DNA of 64,000 nt from Symbiodinium natans (lineage: Eukaryota; Sar; Dinophyceae; Suessiales; Symbiodiniaceae): contig CAJNDS010001713.1 of NCBI GenBank assembly GCA_905221605.1, positions 656,001-720,000 on the forward strand. The letters are read 5' to 3'. The notes under the pieces were generated by a model. That model worked only from the letters and a program-made list of their open reading frames with translations, was not told the DNA's origin and searched no databases. A program made the translations under genes and the position numbers. The first letter of the stretch is position 1. Each line of letters opens with the position of its first letter. Below are positions 51,356 to 62,095 of this stretch, piece after piece.

Positions 51356-51697
51356 TAGGGCTTAGGGTTTAGGGTTTGGGGTTTAGGGTTTAGGGTTTAG
51401 GTAGTTTCCGGAATTTGGAGAACCTCCTTCGGGTCTCTATTACAAGGGAATCCTATTAGTTGGAGTTTTGTCGGGGTCCCCTGTTTTCGTAAACCGCCGA
51501 CTGGAGACAAGACTGAAAGCGGTGTCTTAGGGCTTTGGGGTGTTGGGGTGCTGGGGCCTTTGGGATCTTTGGGGTTTGGGTTTTGGAGGGTTGGATTTTC
51601 GTCTTGAGGGTTTACGGCTTGGCGGTTCATGGAGGATAGAATCACTCCCCTACATGGCTTTTCGCAGGGTACTGCTCTGTCGGCTTGATGTGGGAAG

Positions 51698-52680
51698 GAA
51701 CAACCACATCTACGACATCGTCTCTGACCACTCGCACAGAAACCTCCACCACACAGACGAGGTCCACGACGCTCACGGGATATTTTGATTGCGCCGCCGC
51801 CTATGACAACCGGGAGCGCGCATGGTCCGACGCAAAGAAGCTATAACCCCCTTGGGAATTATTTTTTTGTTTTTGTTTATCTAAAACCCAAGAGGGTATT
51901 AACGATATGTTTTTTTAAAAGTTCTAAGGGGAGTATAGGAAAGTTTGGTGCTGTCGCAGACGTCAACTGGGTTGCCCCACCACCACCTCACACACAGTCA
52001 CAACATCCTCCATGACTACGTCAACAGATACCTCCGTCACCAGCACATCATCCACGTCGACAGGCACGAGAACCACAACCACCGAGGTCACGGTGACCCA
52101 TTTTGCGTTTGACTGTAGTGTCGCTCTCAACAACTGGGAGAAGGAATGGTCTGAGATGAAGAAAGCATGGTGCTGCCACAGAGAACAGGTGGGCTGCCCA
52201 GCTTCCACCAGAACCACCTCCACTTTCAGCACCAAGACCTCAACATCGCAGTCCGCCACAGCGACTTCCACCTCAGCCACCACAACTACGACCAGCTGGT
52301 TCTTCAATTGCAGTGCAGGCTACGACTTGTGGGTGGAAGGCTGGTCCGATGAGAAGAAAGTTTGGTGCTGTCAAAGAGAGAGGTTGGGCTGCCCCTTCAC
52401 CACGCTCTCCACGAGCACCCGGACGTGGACATCAGCGACCGTCAGCACAAGTACCGCCACCACCCAGACTGCAACATCCAGCACCCTTACGACAAGAACA
52501 ACCTCCACTTCAGTCATCACAAGCACAACGAGCAGCTCTTCTAGAACAACTACTGGCACATCAACATCCAGCACCTCGTCCTCATCCATCAGCTTGACGA
52601 CGACGTCGACAATCAGCACCACAACAACCACAACTTTCCTGTGCCTCTCGGCGTGCGATCAGCTGGCTCCCTGGAAATGA
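51698..52680 (+). CDS. Mucin-like Ser/Thr-rich protein with three W-KK-WCC modules (gene 2)
   Basis: Exon 51698-51836 begins after GGGAAG with a Thr/Ser run, then module 1, FDCAAAYDNRERAWSDAK. A 102-nt GA-AG intron (51837-51938) follows, then the exon 51939-52680 starts KVWCCRRRQLGCP. Modules 2 (FDCSVALNNWEKEWSEMKKA then WCC) and 3 (FNCSAGYDLWVEGWSDEKKV then WCC) are uninterrupted. The Ser/Thr linker runs to a hydrophobic/Cys end, CLSACDQLAPWK, and TGA at 52678. It is a shorter paralogue of the 34 kb gene, 15 kb away on the same strand. Probably secreted or surface-bound, but the 5' exon with any signal peptide was not found. Confidence 0.78.
51837..51938 (+). mobile_element. Intron formed by a TIR element inside module 1
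   Basis: CTATAACCCCCTTGGG just inside the left border mirrors TCTAAGGGGAGTATAG at the right border, whose last two bases are the AG acceptor. T-rich interior, no TTTAGGG. The donor is GA. Confidence 0.75.
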
Positions 52681-53380
52681 AAGTGAGCATAGGTGAGCAT
52701 GCAGCACTCCTGCGCTGACACATTCTCGTTGTCAGGGGGCTTGACCCTTGAGCCTACCCCCTAGAAGCTACGACGCCTAGAAACCCTACTTGGACCACAA
52801 ACCTCGTCAACGGGCCACAAGGTGCCGAGGGGGGGGCCCTTTACCCTAAACCCTAAACCCTAAACCCTAAACCCTAAACCCTAAACCCTAAACCCTAAAC
52901 CCTAAACCCTAAACCCTAAACCCTAAACCCTAACATGCCCTTGAAGCCTCGCCGCCCGCAGGTCGGAGAGTTTTGGCTGGTGTGCCTTTGGTGGATGGCG
53001 CGGCTTTGGCTTGAAGATGCCCCTAAGTAGCCTCCACCTGTTGGGTAGCCGAGGGCACTTCTCAGAGTGTGAAGGGTTTGTAAAGCTTATAGAATTTTAC
53101 GGCTTAGGGAAGGTTTATATTAGGCAGCGAGACCAAACGAGAGAGAGAGAGAGAGAGAGAATAAGAAAGGGGCAGGCTCTTTGGCACTTTCGCGTCTCCG
53201 GGTCTCCCGTGACCCTTTGTTCTCCATTTTGGGGGATTTGGGGTTTATGGGTCTAGGGCTTATAAGGGCTTTTAGAAAAACCCTACTTGTGGTTTGTGGG
53301 TTTAGGGCTCCGGGGCTTAAGGCTTCGGGTTCAGGGCTTGGGAGGCTTCGTTTCCGAAGGACATTCCGACGCGTTTAGGC
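52681..53380. other. Between genes
   Basis: CCCTAAA array 52841-52933 (13 heptamers), a short GA run (53140-53160) and TTTAGGG variants to 53340. A short open stretch at 52960-53020 (VGEFWLVCLWWMARLWL) is hydrophobic but isolated. Confidence 0.45.
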
Positions 53381-53384
53381 ACCG

Positions 53385-56300
53385 GGGTGTCGTTTGACTA
53401 CTGTTTCATCGAGCTTTTCACCACCAACTCTGAAAAAGCTCCCCGAAACCCTAAACCCTAAACCTGTAACCCTATAAGCCTGTAAACCCTGTAAACCCTG
53501 TAAACCCTATAAACCCTATTAACCCTACAAACCCTATAAACCCTATAAAACCCCTAGTACACCCTAATAAACCCTATCAACCCTCTAAACCCTCTAAACC
53601 CTCTAAACCCTATAAACCCTCTAAACCCTATAAAAGCCCTATAAACCCTCCGGCACCAAAGCTTCCAAGGCCTGCGGAGAGACTTTGCAGGACCTCTGCT
53701 TGGCCAGCAGCGGGCACGTGCCCCTGGAAGCCCAGCCTTGCGACCCTGAGCTGCCATTGGTGCCCTCCTTGTTATAAGGGGGCTCCAAAGTCTAGGGCCT
53801 GTCTAGGATTTCGGGTTAGGGTTTAGGGTTTAGGGTTTAGGGTTTAGGGTTTAGGGTTTAGGGTTTAGGGTTTAGGGTTTAGGGTTTAGGGTTTAGGGTT
53901 TAGGGGTTAGGGGTTTAGGGGTTGGGGTTTAGGGTTTAGGGGTTTAGGGGTTTAGGGTTTAGGGTTTAGGGTTTAGGGTTTAGGGTTTAGGGTTTAGGGT
54001 TTAGGGTCATTTTGGACACAGGGAAATCGACTGCAAGCTCGGGAAAGCAAGCATTTTGGGCATGGGGGTTCTTGGTGTTTTGAGGTTTCCTTGTGATGTG
54101 TTTTCTTCGGCGAGCTGTACGAAGGCAGCCCTTCTCAGGTTTCACCAAACCCTAAACCCTAAACCCGAAACCCTAAACCCGAAACCCTAAACCCTAAGCC
54201 CTACGCTGAGGACAGCTCCGCCAAGCTCGTGTGCCCCACCACATCATCGGTGAACTCGACGGCGACAGCATGCAGCGCGTGCTCAACACTTCGCATGCAA
54301 GACTGGGCCGGTCGATACAAGCTTACAGGCTGCTCGGCTGGTCTTCCGGTCCTCCAGGGTGCAGCTCGCAAGGGAGTGTGAGTTCTTACATCTTGTCCAA
54401 TACTGCGAATTGAAGGTAGGCCCTAGTAGGCCCTCCACCCCCCAAACCCTAACCCTAAGCCCTAAACCACCCTAACCCACCGAAAAACCCTCAAGGCGAG
54501 ATCCGCTGGGGTCCTTCTGCCTTCTGCCAGAATGAGTCATTCGATGGCTACAGCGCCCCTTGGCCTGCGCTGCCACGGCCATGTTTCATTCTAGGGGATT
54601 GAGCGGTACTTGTAAATACATAAATAATTCCAAAAAGTAAAATAAATAAGTATGAATATAATTATGTATATACACATATATAGTCTGAAGCTCATGTGAC
54701 TGTACAGCTGAAAGTGTAGATGGGCTCCAGCAGGGAAGCCAGCTGCACACCTCGGGGGGACTCTCAGAAGCCAAATTCCAGGGATTTGGGCTTCAAGAAA
54801 GGGGTTACACCCGTGGCAGCTTCGAAAGGTGTGGGCCATTGACGCTTGTGGTGACAAGCTCGAGAGTCTGGGTTCCGTCAGGAAGAAGGCACATGCCATG
54901 CTGACCCCAAACATATGTTACTGTTGATATTTGACAGGTTCTAAAACCTCTTATAGGATGCTTAGGTCATCCACAAAAAGAGTAGGTTTTGGCTTGCTGA
55001 ATTGACTGACTTCTGAACGCGATTTGGTTTGGAATCTGTTCCAAGCGATTGAAAGAGGGCGAGCCACGAGGTGTTCCTTTAGGAGGGCCTGAGATTTGTT
55101 ACATACTCCCTTATTGCCTTCTCAAGAGAACCCTAGGTTTTCCGCGCTCCTAAACCTAAACCCAAACAAAACCCTAAACCCCAAACCCTAAACCCTACAC
55201 CCTCTTGGGTCTTACGTAATGTGTCCGAACCTCTGGCAGGATGAAGAGATCCCGGAGATGTTGGAATGCGACTCAGCTTCGGTAACGCTGCAGAGGACGC
55301 ACAGCTCCAGACACAATAGTCTCTTCAGTAGTTTAGGGTTTAGGGTTTAGGTTTTGAGTAGATAGGCCTTTTAAACCTCTTGGGGCTATAGACACTCCTA
55401 CCAGAATTGAAAGGTTCGCCTTTTGGTGGGCCAGGGTACTTAGCAACTGGGATCTGCTTCTCGCCCTACCCTTTTAGGGGATGATCAAAAGGGCACCTCA
55501 TTCCCTACTCAGAACCAGTTGTGCTACCCCCCTTAGGCTGCCATTCCTCGTGGTACTCGCTCTACATGGACGACGCCACCTTGCCGGAGGATCCCCAGAT
55601 CTCTCTTCATGAAGTCTTTCTGCCACCCTAAACCCTGCACCCTAAACCCTAAACCCTATAGGGACTTTAAAACCTATATGAACCCTAAAGCCCCATGCGT
55701 CTGCGCGAGGCCACCGTGGGCTTTGTCCTCATCGCTTCCCAGGCGGCTGAGAGAAGTTCGGGCATTTGCCGTTTCCGTGTTTCGCAGCTCTTGTTTCGCA
55801 CCTCTTGTTTCGCACCCTGGTACTTCCTGAGCCAATGGTTGAGGGGTTTCGTGATTGAGTAGGAGTAGGAAAAGCAAAGGTTAACCTGTTTCGCGCAGAA
55901 GTAAGGTTATGGGATTCTCTACTATCCCCTGTCCAAAAAAGGCCATTTACAGAGTCCAGGACCATGATTATACCAGGCGCTTGAAAGCTACCATTCCCAA
56001 CCTAACCTAGAACCTGCAGCCGCCGCAACGCTTACTCCTATCAAACCAGCTCGCTACTTGGAATCTTGAACCCCTAAGCACTTCTTTATCACAAAAACCA
56101 TCTGGAGCCGACAACGCCAAACTCTTAAACATCCTGAAACCCTACATATTATATCCGCCCTAATTGTCGCTTAAGCCCAGAACTAAACCCTACAGCCCTA
56201 CAACCTAGCATCCCCAGGGAGCACAAGAGGTCCCTTGCCTCTGAACCGCATGTGATTCCAAGATGGGGGGGCATATAGGATCCCCACCCTCCCACTTCCC

Positions 56301-57231
56301 CCTAAACCTTATCAACCCTAAACCTTAAAACCCTACACCCTAAACCCCAAACCCTAAACCCTAAAGCCCTAAACCCTAAAACCCTGGCCCCCGAATCCCA
56401 GCCTATCCCTAAACCCTAAACAACACCCCAGGGCTCCAAAGAGCTCCTCGGTCCGATGCTGCCCCTCCTGCAAGGCTGTTTATATATATATATATATAAA
56501 TTTCTTTTTTCATTTAAATTTTTTCGGGTTTTGGTTTTGTGTTGTTTTTTGGGGGTTTAGGGTTTAGGGGTGGGGTTGGGGTTTTGGGAGTTTGGGGGTA
56601 AGGTTCCAGGTTTATGGTTTCGGCGCCGTTTCGGGGGCAGGCCTGGTGCAAAAGGGTCCATATAGGGTTTAAGGTTTGGGGGTTGCAAGTCTGCAAGTCC
56701 ATATTCCCCGGTAATGCCGAAGGGCTGCTACGGTTCCTAAAGGGATGCATTCCTTACATCAGACTCCCCTCATTATACACCCCCTCGCCCTCGCCTTCCC
56801 AAGAGGGTACCGCCTTTGAAGGTATCGAGGCCCGCGAGATCAGCCTGCCAGTGGTGCTTTGGTGGTGATTGGACCCTAAACCCTAAACCCTAAACCCTAA
56901 ACCCTAAACCCTAAACCCTAAACCCTAAACCCTAAACCCTAACCCCCCAAACAGTCCCTTGAGCCCAGGACTCGCAACCAGTGGGTGCGCTGGGACCCCA
57001 GCAAGGATTCCCTCTTGAGTTCCAGTCGCAAGTGCCATGTGTGCCTTCTGAACTCGCGATCTTTGAGCATGGCCTCTATGACTTTTAGGCCACCAAAGCC
57101 CTTAAATAACCTCAAGTCCTCTTAAGGTACGTAGCCTTGGCTATCTTGGGATTCATCTTCCTGGTCGTGAGCGCAGCCGCTGCCTGGTTCTGCCTGAAAT
57201 CTCGCCAGAGCAAGGAGGCTCGTTGGCGGTA
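53385..57231 (+). CDS. Unrecognised Cys-rich protein, paralogue of the 37.7 kb gene (copy 2)
   Basis: Firm exons: 54211-54340, 54496-54554, 54829-54888, 55240-55267, 55537-55589, 55710-about 55742. Donors are GT, GC, GC, GC, GA, acceptors AG|G, all in frame. Shared motifs with copy 1: C-x-AC-x-TL-x(2)-QDW, LTGCS, IRWGPSAFCQ, DGYS joined to VWAIDACGDKLE, MLE joined to CCHSSWYSLYMDD, LPE joined to ATVGFVLIASQ. Likely upstream exons: about 53385-53445 (GTGVSFDYCFIELFTTNSE) and 53655-53765 (KACGETLQDLCLASSG). Likely downstream: about 56795-56866 (GIEAREISLPVVLWW) and 57126-57231 (LAILGFIFLVVSAAAAWF then SRQSKEARWR, stop), a membrane segment with a short basic tail. I therefore picture a Cys-rich surface protein with a C-terminal anchor. 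Linkage of the outer exons is inferred only from order and strand. Confidence 0.65.
53461..53648. repeat. CCCTATAAA/CCCTGTAAA 9-mer variant array
   Basis: Units CCCTGTAAA, CCCTATAAA and CCCTCTAAA, 8-9 bp long, form a lengthened relative of CCCTAAA. A similar family occurs as TTTATAGGG at 37255-37345. Confidence 0.8.
53811..54007. repeat. TTTAGGG array
   Basis: About 27 heptamers, with TTAGGGG and TTTAGGGG variants in the middle (53903-53955). It lies between a likely upstream exon and the exon at 54211. Confidence 0.9.
56000..56790. other. Repeat-rich segment inside the copy 2 gene
   Basis: CCCTAAA variants (56300-56420), (TA)n at 56481-56496, T-rich and GGGTTTTGG-rich DNA (56510-56600). 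No exon recognised. Confidence 0.5.
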
Positions 57232-57239
57232 GCAGTCGT

Positions 57240-58060
57240 CGTCGTCGTCGTCATAGGAAGAGGAGAGAATGCGTAGAATTCGGAGAAGTAGGAGTAGCGG
57301 TAGTGGTAGTGTGACGACACTTCACAGATTGAAGCCGTTGAGGCTCCCAAGCCCAAATCGTTGGTAGTTTAGGATTCAGGGCGCTGTCTTGAAAGAAGCT
57401 GCAGAGTGGTTCACCCGTGCCAACTGACTGTGGTGACAAGACCAGCACCACTCCAACACCCTTTCTTACTTCGTGCTTGGTCGGGGGTTACAAACTTAGT
57501 TAGATATCCCTTTAAGGGATCTAGAGAATCCGATTCCCAAGTTTCTCAACTCAGAATTATCTTCATTGTTGAAACACTCTGGGAACCAGTGAGGCGAATC
57601 CCCTCTCAAAAGCAAGCAAGACCTCGCAGAATAGACCCGAGAAGCCTACAGTACATGAAATTTGGATTCCTTCCAGGTCCCTCTTCCCACCATGACAGGC
57701 TTTAAAGTCTTAGCGAACCCTGAATCAGGAGGACCACCCTGCCTTATGGGTGGCACGGGAGCCTGTTGCGCCCGAAGTTCCCGATGACCGAGAAGACAGG
57801 CTGAAGAGCGGTTGGGGTTCGGGCTTAGGCTCAGGGTTAACTTTGTGGTGCTTTGCTGTAACTTTAGATCCTTAGCCTTTTTGGGTTTGTTGGGTTTCTT
57901 AATAAGGCGGCTAACAGTTTAATTTATAGCTACCCTCCTAAGTGCAGCCAAGTTAAGTACTGTAGAATAAATACAGCCAGCTTGGTGCATGATGCGGGCA
58001 CGTCATGTTTTGTGATATATTCTACCTTTGCATAGCAGCAGCCCGGTGTAGAAGCCTAAG
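57240..58060. other. Between genes; weak candidates
   Basis: A CGTCGT microsatellite (57236-57255) follows the stop. A plus-strand stretch 57400-57704 is open but not protein-like throughout. Another at 57735-57810 (WVAREPVAPEVPDDREDRL) resembles an exon. No arrays longer than two heptamers. Confidence 0.4.
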
Positions 58061-58065
58061 CCATC

Positions 58066-58287
58066 CTAAGCCCCAAGACGGAGGCCGGAGGCCCCTCGAG
58101 AAGAGCGCAGCAGTCGTTCTCCCTGAGATTTTTTCATGTTCGGCAAAAGAAGTGTAAAGAAGGAAGCAAGATCATGCAGAGCTCTTGCACTTTCGCCTGA
58201 AGGCCTCGCCCCTTCGAGGATCGCCTCAAGTTGCAGACTGGTGTAGACACCAGTCGTGAGGCCAGATATGCAGGCGGCGGGCAAACC
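58066..58287 (-). CDS. Minus-strand terminal exon of an unrecognised gene
   Basis: On the minus strand, after an acceptor CACAAG|GTTTG, a frame of about 72 codons runs to TAG at 58066 (LQLEAILEGARPSGESARA, LHDLASFFTLLLPNMKKSQ). The composition is protein-like and there is no competing plus-strand frame. No family recognised; upstream exons would lie to the right, beyond a TTAGGG patch. Confidence 0.45.
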   Translation of the reverse strand, partial: GLPAACISGLTTGVYTSLQLEAILEGARPSGESARALHDLASFFTLLLPNMKKSQGERLLRSSRGASGLRLGA

Positions 58288-58289
58288 TT

Positions 58290-59105
58290 GTGTGAATTAG
58301 GGTTCAGGCTTTAGGGTTCAGGATTTAGGAGCCTCCTTACAGTTCCATTGTGAGCATCTTGACATCATGCGCAGAGTGAATGCCGTGTGCAAGCTTGCCT
58401 AGGAAGCCAGGGTTGACTGTAGCCTATACACACCCTATCTGCACCCCAATGCCCTATGCACACCCGATATACACCCCACAAATTTTAGGAATTGGACGCG
58501 TCTTCGCTCCGCTTTCTCCGCGTTTCGACACGGCCCCTCCCTCCCCCGCCCAAACATTATCCCTGACCCAGTGGGGGGGAGGGGAAGTACTAGACGCTGA
58601 ACCTGAAACCCTAAGCCCTAAACCCGAAACCCTAAACCCTAAACCCTAAACCCTAAACCACGTTAAGCCCGCCATAGAGAATAAATGTCGAGAGTGAACC
58701 ACCTCTGGAGACCAAAGGCCTGATAAGCTCCTGCCCCCGAAAGAAGCACGCAGGGCTCAGAGGTAAGGGTTTAGGGTTTTGGGTTTAGGGTTTAGGGCTT
58801 TAGGGTTTAGGGTTTAGGGCTTGAGGGTTTAAGGTTTATAAGGTTTAGGGTTTAGGGCTTGAGGCTTTGGGGTTTACAAGGTTTCGGGCTTGAAAAGCAG
58901 GCGAGGATAGGCGGGTGTCTGGCAGTCAGCAAGTCCAGCTTCAACAAAAAGGTTCCCTAAACCCTAAACCCTAAACCCTAAACCCTAAACCCTAAACCCT
59001 AAACCCTAAACCCTAAACCCTAAACCCTAAACCCTAAACCCTAAACCCTAAACCCTGAGCCAAGTTTTGGGTTATGGTCTGGGGCTCTTAGCATCGAAGC
59101 TCAAG
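58290..59105. other. Repeats; no gene recognised
   Basis: A CACCC(T/A)AT(C/A)TGCACCCC-type imperfect tandem (58425-58480), CCCTAAA (58600-58660), TTTAGGG variants (58766-58880) and a long CCCTAAA array (58955-59056). Confidence 0.5.
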
Positions 59106-59111
59106 ACTCAA

Positions 59112-59178
59112 AGCCCCAGAGGTGGCGCTGTGGGGCCTTACGGCGTGCACCGGGGTCATCTTCCTCATGGAGACCCAG
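59112..59178 (+). CDS. Lone exon of a third member of the Cys-rich family (membrane-segment exon)
   Basis: After CCCCAGAG, the frame VALWGLTACTGVIFLMETQ ends at CAG before GC. It matches in length, position of Gly and hydrophobic run, and final Gln before a GC donor, the last exons of copy 1 (AAVGFLILAYQ) and copy 2 (ATVGFVLIASQ). A TTTAGGG array (59182-59250) starts right after the donor. The other exons of this copy were not found nearby. Confidence 0.5.
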
Positions 59179-59259
59179 GCGTAGGGTTTAGGGTTTAGGG
59201 TTTAGGGTTTAGGGTTTAGGGTTTAGGGTTTAGGGTTTAGGGTTTAGGGTTAGAGCAGC

Positions 59260-59940
59260 AGTCCTAGCCGTAAAAATTAACGGTTAGAGCACCCTACAAC
59301 CTCCGACCTCCCTCCCCACCCAACCCAACCCCCCCCCCCCAAGCTGATTGGAAAGCCTAAACCCTAAACCCTAAACCCTAAACCCTAAACCCTAAACCCT
59401 AAACCCTAAACCCTAAACCCTAAACCCTAAACCCTAAACCCTTTCCGTTGGAAGGTTGGGCCGCCGAGTGGATGGTTGAACTGCAACTGCCGGCACCCTG
59501 ACCTAAACACCGTGCATGCCGAAGTTTACACCTCCCCTGGTATTTGCTCTGAACCCTGAACGCTAAACCCTTTAAACCCTTAAAACCCTTTAAAACCCTT
59601 TAAAACCCTTTAAAACCCTTTAAACCCTTTTAACCCTTTAAACCCTTTAAACCCTTTAAGCCCTTTAAGCCCTTTAAACCCTTAAAACCCTTTAGACCCT
59701 TTAAACCCTAAACTTCTTACTGGGCAGAGTTCGGCGTCCGGGCTCCAGCTCAGAGTTTGGGTTGGGGGCCCTCGACTCCTTTATATCCCTTCCCTAATAT
59801 TCAACCTCCCTCTTACCCCCAAAATACGGGTTCAGGGTTTGGGGTCTAGGGTCCAGGGGGTAGGGGTTAGGGTCATTACCCTAAACCCTTAAACCCCCTT
59901 CCTCCACATGGGGGGGGGGGGGAGGGTTTTGAATACGAGG
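59260..59940. repeat. CCCTAAA array and a CCCTTTAAAA variant array
   Basis: CCCTAAA 59355-59442. A 9-10 bp variant CCCTTTAAAA repeats about 14 times at 59565-59708. A short open stretch between them (59443-59500, LEGWAAEWMVELQLPAP) may be an exon. C run 59331-59340, G run 59911-59922. Confidence 0.7.
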
Positions 59941-60376
59941 GGTTTTGAGTCTAGGGCGTACTCCCAGTACCGCTGTATTCTAGCGGATGAGAAATGTTTA
60001 ATGTTCAGGGGCCGTTGTTGGGGGGCTGAATATTTGGAGGGCGGGGATGACTCCCTGGCTTCTGTAACGGACTTTCGCAAGCCGAGGATGTGGGTGTGGA
60101 TGATGGCGCGCCTTGACAGCATGACCCTAGAGGGCCCGACGCCCCACTTTGTTTATCGGGCTGTTCATCTGTGTTCGGGCGGGCCCAAAGACCTGGATTG
60201 TTTGGGGTCTTCGTTGGGCCCTGGGGCCCTGAGATTGGCTAGTAGAACAAACCGACTGGGGGTCGAGCATGTTGCGTCCGGGTCGGGTCGGATGGGATTC
60301 AGTGAAGATCCAAAGGCGGCCCAGACCTTAGCTCAACCATCCGGTGCCCTCCCGTCTCGATGCCTTTGTCCCCACC
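59940..60376 (+). CDS. Unrecognised open frame ending at a family B element
   Basis: Open for about 145 codons (SQYRCILADEKCLMFRG, DFRKPRMWVWMMARLDSM, GALRLASRTNRLG) with no array inside. A family B element (60377-60488) follows, and the next stretch (60489-60600, GSASSWGFYHSYSWLFVQK) is open too, consistent with exon, element-intron, exon. No family recognised and no start identified. Confidence 0.4.
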
Positions 60377-60488
60377 TGTGGGGACCAAGCATGAACCCCA
60401 AAAGGGTTTATGGCTCATGTACCTCAATAGGAATGGCAGTAGTATAGAGTATATGACTGCAATTTTTGGGTTCATTTGGTCCGCAAAG
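60377..60488. mobile_element. Family B element
   Basis: TGGGGACCAAGCATGAACCC at the left and TTGGGTTCATTTGGTCCGCA at the right, with the TAGTATAGAGTATATGACT interior typical of the family. No TTTAGGG array inside. Confidence 0.75.
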
Positions 60489-60879
60489 TATCCCCAGCCA
60501 GGTTCAGCGTCCAGCTGGGGTTTCTACCATTCTTATTCCTGGTTGTTCGTGCAGAAGCCCTCAAAGCAGATACCAAATGCCACATATCCACGTGATGGCA
60601 CATTGTACATGTATAACATCATATTTGCATATACTTATATAGATATGTTTCCTCATCATGGCAACTTACTGTAAGTATGGACAGGGGTATAGTCCAGGCA
60701 ACGACGCACGAGCAAAGAGCAACGGCACAGCCTTTTTTTCAAGCAAGGAGAAACTAGCGCGACAAGGCCACCAATTAGCCCCTCCTCAGTTCCAGTAGAC
60801 CCATCATAGGCTTAGCAGCGGAGTAGAGAACCTTGAACTTTTACCTATTGGGGTTTTATACAATGCAACCATAATTATG

Positions 60880-61045
60880 AAAGTTCAACCTTTCGTGGGC
60901 CTGGGTGTACTCAGCAACTAGGTGTGCCGAACCTAGCAGGCGGCAAAGTAGCTTCAGGTGATCGTCCGACACGGCCCCCCGCTCTTCACGGTCAGCAAGG
61001 CAAGGCTTGGCCGTTTGATGAAAGTCTCGCGCCACATACACATTT
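60880..61045 (-). CDS. Minus-strand exon of an unrecognised gene
   Basis: On the minus strand about 52 codons (ARDFHQTAKPCLADREERG, AVSDDHLKLLCRLLGSAH, LVAEYTQAHERLNFHN) have strongly protein-like, partly helical composition. It begins next to CCCTAAA-type sequence (61047-61085), probably intronic. The opposite strand is less convincing. It could belong with the minus-strand exon at 58066-58287. Confidence 0.5.
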
Positions 61046-61318
61046 TGAAACCCTAAAAACCCTAAGAACCCTAAAAACCCTAAACCCTGAACCTGCCACA
61101 CAAGCCAATTAATTCAGGCACATTCAGGCTCCTGTGAAGAGATGCCTGCCTCACAGGCAGTAGGTTGCATCTTTTCAGGCCCGGCAAGCCCAGTCCCCAC
61201 ACTGTAGGCCCGACATTCTCAGATGCTGAGGAGCCTAAACCCCTTACTACAGCCCTAAGACCTTAATGACCTTAATCCTAAACCCTAAACCCCTAAAACC
61301 CCTAAGGCCTTAATCCAG

Positions 61319-61930
61319 GAGGGAACGTGGCGGCCGTACCCGCCAACTGGGACATGGCGGCCATTCCCTCCAACTCAGACCCGCGCAGAGGCAGCGCCAA
61401 CCGGGACCCTGGAAGAGACAGGGCTTCTTGGTAGAAGAGTAGGTAACCTTTAACCTCTTTGAGGTATGAGATTCCCTTCAGAATCCTCAAATTTATCCTT
61501 TAACCTTTTTTGAGGTCTTAGGTTCCCTTTAGAATCCTAAAGGTTATAACCTTTAGCTCCCCAAGGATTCTGGACAACTAAGGCTTTGGCCGGCACCGAA
61601 GCGATTCTCCCGGCCGGTTCCCTGGAGATCCGTCCACTCGAACAGCAGCGGGCGATCCGAGGTCGAGCAGCGCCGGGAGTCTCTTTGTCAGAAGTCGGGG
61701 GGTTAACATTTTTGTTTACATGTTCAAGGGTACTTAAGTTCAAGAAGGGAATGGAAAATTCATAGAAAGTCAATTCACAAGGGAATAGACCATTCACTCT
61801 TTAATTTTCTCTGAACCATGAACTCTACAGGTCTGATGACTTAGAGACCATCTTCGAGAAGTCGGGGGCCTCCAACGATGAGAGCCCTCACAGTGCCGGA
61901 GGATGCTTCTCTCTTGCCTGACAGGCTTAT
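61319..61930 (+). CDS. Unrecognised gene with a family G intron
   Basis: Exon about 61319-61422 (AVPANWDMAAIPSNSDPRR) joins through a GC-AG intron (61423-61582) to exon 61583-about 61690 (TEAILPAGSLEIRPLEQQR) in frame. AGGCTT-like sequence occurs at both borders. A further open piece at 61833-61921 (DDLETIFEKSGASNDESPH) may be the next exon. No family recognised. Confidence 0.5.
61423..61582 (+). mobile_element. Family G element as a GC-AG intron
   Basis: AGGTAACCTTTAACCTCTTT and its partial repeat CCTTTAACCTTTTTTGAGGT, with TTATAACCTTTAGCTCCCCA at the right. The GGAT(T/A)CTGGACAAC motif near the end is shared with 36648-36752. Confidence 0.65.
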
Positions 61931-62046
61931 CGACTTAGGGTTTAGGGTTTAGGGTTTAGGGTTTAGGGTTTAGGAGCCCTGAAGCAAAAAAGGGTTTAGG
62001 GTTTAGGGTTTAGGGTTTTTCTCTTGCCTGACAGTCTTATCGACAG
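61909..62046. repeat. About 26-bp duplication flanking TTTAGGG arrays
   Basis: TCTCTTGCCTGACAGGCTTA followed by TCGAC stands at 61911-61935, and TCTCTTGCCTGACAGTCTTA followed by TCGAC at 62020-62044. Between them are two TTTAGGG arrays and a GAAGCAAAAAAGGG segment. One mismatch only. Confidence 0.85.
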
Positions 62047-62095
62047 GCTGAGGCATTTGGGGGTTTGGGGGGGGGTTCTATGGGTTTAGGGTTGA

